From contig NZ_CP100445.1 in assembly GCF_024227435.1 (NCBI RefSeq), positions 1,054,001-1,118,000 of the forward strand: DNA of 64,000 bases, given 5' to 3'. How positions within the stretch are numbered: position 1 is the first letter of the stretch; each line of letters starts with the position of its first letter. The position numbers and the translations under genes were made by a program. This DNA comes from Natrinema caseinilyticum. Lineage in GTDB: Archaea > Halobacteriota > Halobacteria > Halobacteriales > Natrialbaceae. Below are positions 61,147-64,000 of the stretch, one piece after another. Under the pieces are notes generated by a model. It was not told the origin of the DNA. It was given only the letters and a program-made list of their open reading frames with translations, and made no database searches.

Positions 61147-62526
61147 CTACTTCAGGTACCCCAGGTCCTTCATGTGCTGTTTGACCTGTACGCTGTCGGG
61201 GTCGATGGCCGTACTCTCGTCCGAGAGGGTCGCACACTCGTCGAGTCGCTCCGTGACGAAGGCACCTAGTCTATCATGGTCTAGACCGCCCTTGACGAGC
61301 GTCTCGTCGTAATCACCGTCGAGCGCCGCCTCGAACTCGGTGTCGAGGTAGGTATCCTCGCCGGCGTACTCGGTATTGAAACGCTTTACGCCATCCTCGC
61401 TGCGAGCGCCGTGGAATCCAAGTGTCCCATCGTAGAAGATGGTCTCGCGGCGTTCGTCACCGGCGACGACGTTGATCAGCGACTCGCCCATCACCAACTC
61501 GTTGGCCGAGACTTCGACGCCCACGAGGTCGAGGAGTGTCGGCATGAGGTCGATGAGCGAAACCTGCGAATCGACGGTCGTCGAATCGAGGCTGGGCGCG
61601 TCGATCACCAACGGAATTCGGGTACATTCCTCGTTGAAGAAGTTGCCATGGCCGAACTCGCCCCACTCATCGTATTCTTCGATGATCTCGCCGTGATCGC
61701 TGGTCACGACGAGTACGTCGTCGTCGGTGAACCATCCATTCGGTTCGAGGAAGTTCTCGACGAACGCTTCAATCTGGCTATCGAGATACTGACACTCTGC
61801 GTCATAGAGCCGAACTGCATCCCGAACCTCGGCGTCAGAACAGCCCACACCATCGTCCTGGCACACCCTCCGCGTGACGTTATTCGCCTCAGTCCGGTTG
61901 GAGACGACTTCGAGATCGTCGGGCATCCAGTCGGCGGGCGGTTCGTAGGGGTGGTGGCTGTCCATGTAGTGGAGCCATAGGTGGACTGAGTCCTCCTCAG
62001 GATCTTTGTCGGCGAGCCACGTCTTCGCCCGCTTGTTTATCTCTTCGGCCGTGGCGTAGTAGTGAGATTCCGTGAGCGCGTTCTTGACCCGTTGCCAGAC
62101 ATGCATGTAGCCCTTCTCCAGTAATTCGAAGAGGAGTCCGTCCTCGTCCACATACTTCCGGACGTTGTCCCGGAGATTGTCCTCGTAACTCTGTCCAGTT
62201 CCGTATCCGCGGTCGTAATTGTAATCGGCCCCAACGAACTTGTTGTCCGACCAGACGCCGCAGTCGTAGCCTGCCTGCGAGAGTTCCTCGGCGAGCGTGG
62301 TGACGCCACCATCCTCGGGGATGCCCACACCGTCGATGCTACTCGGGTATCGCGACGCCATCAGGGAAGGAAATGATCCTGGTGTAAACCCGGCGTTCGA
62401 GACGGCATTCTGGAAGTTTGTGGCTGTTTCGGCGGTCGAGGCGAGATAGGGCATCACGTTGTCGTCCATCGCACGGTCGTATCGTAAGCTGTCTCCGGAC
62501 AGGATAATGATATTCGAGTCGTTCAT
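61147..62526 (-). CDS. Long sulfatase-superfamily protein
   Basis: A 459-residue protein of the sulfatase superfamily. It has IIILSGDSLRYDRAM, the region FTPGSFPSLMASRYPS at the place of the sulfatase CxPSR motif, LHYMDSHHPYEPP, VVTSDHGEII and YDGTLGFHG near the C-terminus. The formylglycine Cys is replaced, as in phosphoglycerol- and phosphoethanolamine-transferase relatives with a Thr/Ser nucleophile, so it is more likely a phospho-group enzyme than a sulfatase. The ATG at 62526 starts the family; a long 5' open frame is not coding. It may modify surface glycan or lipid. Confidence 0.75.
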   Translation of the reverse strand: MNDSNIIILSGDSLRYDRAMDDNVMPYLASTAETATNFQNAVSNAGFTPGSFPSLMASRYPSSIDGVGIPEDGGVTTLAEELSQAGYDCGVWSDNKFVGADYNYDRGYGTGQSYEDNLRDNVRKYVDEDGLLFELLEKGYMHVWQRVKNALTESHYYATAEEINKRAKTWLADKDPEEDSVHLWLHYMDSHHPYEPPADWMPDDLEVVSNRTEANNVTRRVCQDDGVGCSDAEVRDAVRLYDAECQYLDSQIEAFVENFLEPNGWFTDDDVLVVTSDHGEIIEEYDEWGEFGHGNFFNEECTRIPLVIDAPSLDSTTVDSQVSLIDLMPTLLDLVGVEVSANELVMGESLINVVAGDERRETIFYDGTLGFHGARSEDGVKRFNTEYAGEDTYLDTEFEAALDGDYDETLVKGGLDHDRLGAFVTERLDECATLSDESTAIDPDSVQVKQHMKDLGYLK

Positions 62527-62590
62527 TCTGACCTCCGAGTGGGAAGGAGACGGGAATTCGTATGCATCCGTTCCGTGTGACGGTGGTAAA

Positions 62591-63718
62591 TCATTCGTTT
62601 GGCCATTCGTTCGGGTCGCAACCGTCATCGAAGAGAACTCGGCGTACTTCGTCGGAGAAGCGCTCCCGGCCGTATCGGTCGCGCGCTCGCTCGGCGATGT
62701 CGGTGTAATCGTAATCTGCTCTATCGAACGTTGCGACCGCTTGAGCGATTGCGTCCGTTGTTGGGTCGACTCGAACTCCATCGGTGTTGCCGACCATGCA
62801 CGTAGGGTTCGGCTCGTCGGCGACGATGAGTGGGGTACCCCAGCAGAGCAGTTCCGCGATGGCCATCCCGAAGTCCTCTTCCTCGGGGACAAACACGCCG
62901 CATTGTGCACAGCGCATAAGATCCTCCAGTACGTCCTCGTCGACGAATCCGCGGAACTCCACGTCGGCACCACGAGCATTGGCCAGTGAGGTCAGATTGC
63001 TCCGGAGCGGCCCATCGCCAGCGACGACCAGCCGTTGGTCGGTCTGTGCGAGTGCCTCGATAAGCGTTTCCAGACGTTTGCGCTCTCCGAGTCGGCCTGC
63101 ATAGAGAAAGTAGTCATCACGCTCGTCGCTCGACAGGACCGGGTCGTCAGAGTACGCAATTGGTGGATTGACCACGGTGGCGTCCCGGCGATAGTGGCGG
63201 CAAATCCGGGACCGGGTAGTCTCACTGTTCGCCAGTACAGTCTCGACTCGTTGCATCTCCAGCCAATCGACGTACATTCCGAATTTTCGCGTGGCGTATC
63301 GGAGATTGCCCCGAATTCCGTTCAGCGAGTCTCGTCCGAGCCACTGAGCGTACCACAGTGGCGGGTGGTGGGTGTAGTGGACGTGACGTTGGAACGATTC
63401 GGGCTGATAGAACTTCGCGGGGACGCCGCTAGTAACGACTGTATCGTACGCTGGCAGGTGGAGCTTCCCGGTTTGGTACGCGACGTTGGCGTCCCGTAGG
63501 AGTGCGGGGAGTCGGTTCGAGCGCGGCGAATAGACGGTTACTTCACGTGGCGCGTGCTCGGCGTACCAGTCCCGACACCCCGTGCGGCCGACGTATAGAT
63601 CGGCGTCGAGCACCTGCGCGAGTTCGACGCTCACCTTGGCGGCCCCACCGGGCGTCTCCTTGCACCCATCATGGATGACCGCAATTCGCTCGTCGGCTGT
63701 CACGCAACGGTCCTCCAT
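62591..63718 (-). CDS. Glycosyltransferase family 4 protein B
   Basis: A 375-residue GT-B glycosyltransferase. The N-lobe has IAVIHDGCKETPGGAAKVSVELAQVL; the hinge is AGRLGERKRLETLIEAL; and the C-lobe carries RGFVDEDVLEDLMRCAQCGVFVPEEEDFGMAIAEL with the catalytic Glu-x7-Glu-type motif. The ATG at 63718 is preferred over the one at 63739. It overlaps the gene at 63700 by about 18 bases and so is in its operon. It is distinct in sequence from GT4 protein A. Confidence 0.85.
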   Translation of the reverse strand: MEDRCVTADERIAVIHDGCKETPGGAAKVSVELAQVLDADLYVGRTGCRDWYAEHAPREVTVYSPRSNRLPALLRDANVAYQTGKLHLPAYDTVVTSGVPAKFYQPESFQRHVHYTHHPPLWYAQWLGRDSLNGIRGNLRYATRKFGMYVDWLEMQRVETVLANSETTRSRICRHYRRDATVVNPPIAYSDDPVLSSDERDDYFLYAGRLGERKRLETLIEALAQTDQRLVVAGDGPLRSNLTSLANARGADVEFRGFVDEDVLEDLMRCAQCGVFVPEEEDFGMAIAELLCWGTPLIVADEPNPTCMVGNTDGVRVDPTTDAIAQAVATFDRADYDYTDIAERARDRYGRERFSDEVRRVLFDDGCDPNEWPNE

Positions 63719-63936
63719 AACTCCTTGGTAGCCTCCCATGTGCCGTGGCCCTCGCCACGAAGGCGTTCGGTCATGGCGTGAAGGGGCGCCACCGCCGAGT
63801 CAAAAACCGGGTAGTGCGCTTGCCGGAGGCCGATTAGATCGTTTCGGCCTAACCAGACAAACTCGGCGAGTGATACCGGGATATCGAGTCCAGCGAGACT
63901 GGTGATAGCCGCTCCGGCCATAATCACGGCCAGCAC
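63700..63936 (-). CDS. Partial membrane-protein-like gene at the window edge
   Basis: About 78 codons. It has one hydrophobic stretch (LAVIMAGAAITSLAGL), then a soluble tail with FVWLGRNDLIGLR, APLHAMTERLRGEG and KELWRTVA. An in-frame stop lies at 63973-63975, so it is either complete with a GTG start near 63936 or frameshifted from a longer gene beyond the window. I cannot identify the family. Its end overlaps the glycosyltransferase start. Confidence 0.45.
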   Translation of the reverse strand: MLAVIMAGAAITSLAGLDIPVSLAEFVWLGRNDLIGLRQAHYPVFDSAVAPLHAMTERLRGEGHGTWEATKELWRTVA

Positions 63937-64000
63937 GCCGAGCGTGACAAACCACGGTGAGAGTAACCTGATTCACCAGTTGAATGGCAGGACTGGCCTC

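Overview
The window is haloarchaeal DNA, most like a Natrialbales-type genome. Proteins are acidic, GC is high, many genes look leaderless with TATA-like boxes about 25-35 bases upstream, and the gene content is archaeal: GTP cyclohydrolase III, CTP-dependent riboflavin kinase, archaeal FAD synthase, tungsten aldehyde oxidoreductase, DUF7342/TumE pairs and an S-layer-type glycosylation cluster. No tRNA, rRNA or CRISPR array was seen.

Layout. 0-3.6 kb is a scarred edge: a PIN-domain fragment, an RND exporter remnant, an intact M20 amidohydrolase and a decayed IS630 transposase. 3.7-39.6 kb is a large catabolic island. It has four luciferase-like (LLM) flavin oxidoreductases, a flavin reductase, a metallo-beta-lactamase-fold lactonase-like protein, an alpha/beta hydrolase, two short-chain dehydrogenases, a zinc alcohol dehydrogenase, a CaiB-type CoA-transferase, three acyl-CoA ligases, an acyl-CoA dehydrogenase, an ACAD10/11-type phosphotransferase, two NTF2-like proteins, and a tungsten AOR with a divergent MoaD-like protein. 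Among these sit extra flavin-biosynthesis genes: GTP cyclohydrolase III, ribB, ribL and ribK. A second IS630 relic (39.9-40.7 kb, same strand as the first) marks the right edge. 41.2-47.8 kb is one operon with an acetone-carboxylase-like trio (beta, alpha and gamma subunits) and an acyl-CoA ligase. 47.8-55.4 kb is mixed: a zinc ribbon, a UspA-like protein, two DUF7342/TumE toxin-antitoxin-like modules (the second toxin frameshifted) and a lipoprotein with an internal duplication. 55.6-64 kb, all on the minus strand, is a surface-glycan cluster with a flippase, four sulfatase/phosphatase-superfamily proteins and two GT4 glycosyltransferases.

How the parts may work together (inference). The LLM enzymes with the flavin reductase could act as two-component flavin monooxygenases, possibly of Baeyer-Villiger type. 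The lactonase and hydrolase would open esters or lactones. The dehydrogenases and AOR would interconvert alcohols, aldehydes, ketones and acids. The ligases and CoA-transferase would activate the acids, and the ACAD plus kinase would feed beta-oxidation, perhaps from 4-hydroxyacyl-CoA. The extra flavin genes would supply FMN and FAD. The carboxylase operon would take acetone or a related ketone to acetoacetate and then acetoacetyl-CoA.

Three signals are not explained by the gene list. A recurring GTGCCAC motif is concentrated in the non-coding gaps, including 70-125 bases upstream of several catabolic genes. Both DUF7342 genes carry an inverted repeat centred 37-38 bases before the start codon, one of them a perfect 39-bp palindrome. 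A three-hairpin array follows a TATA-like box at 484-581.
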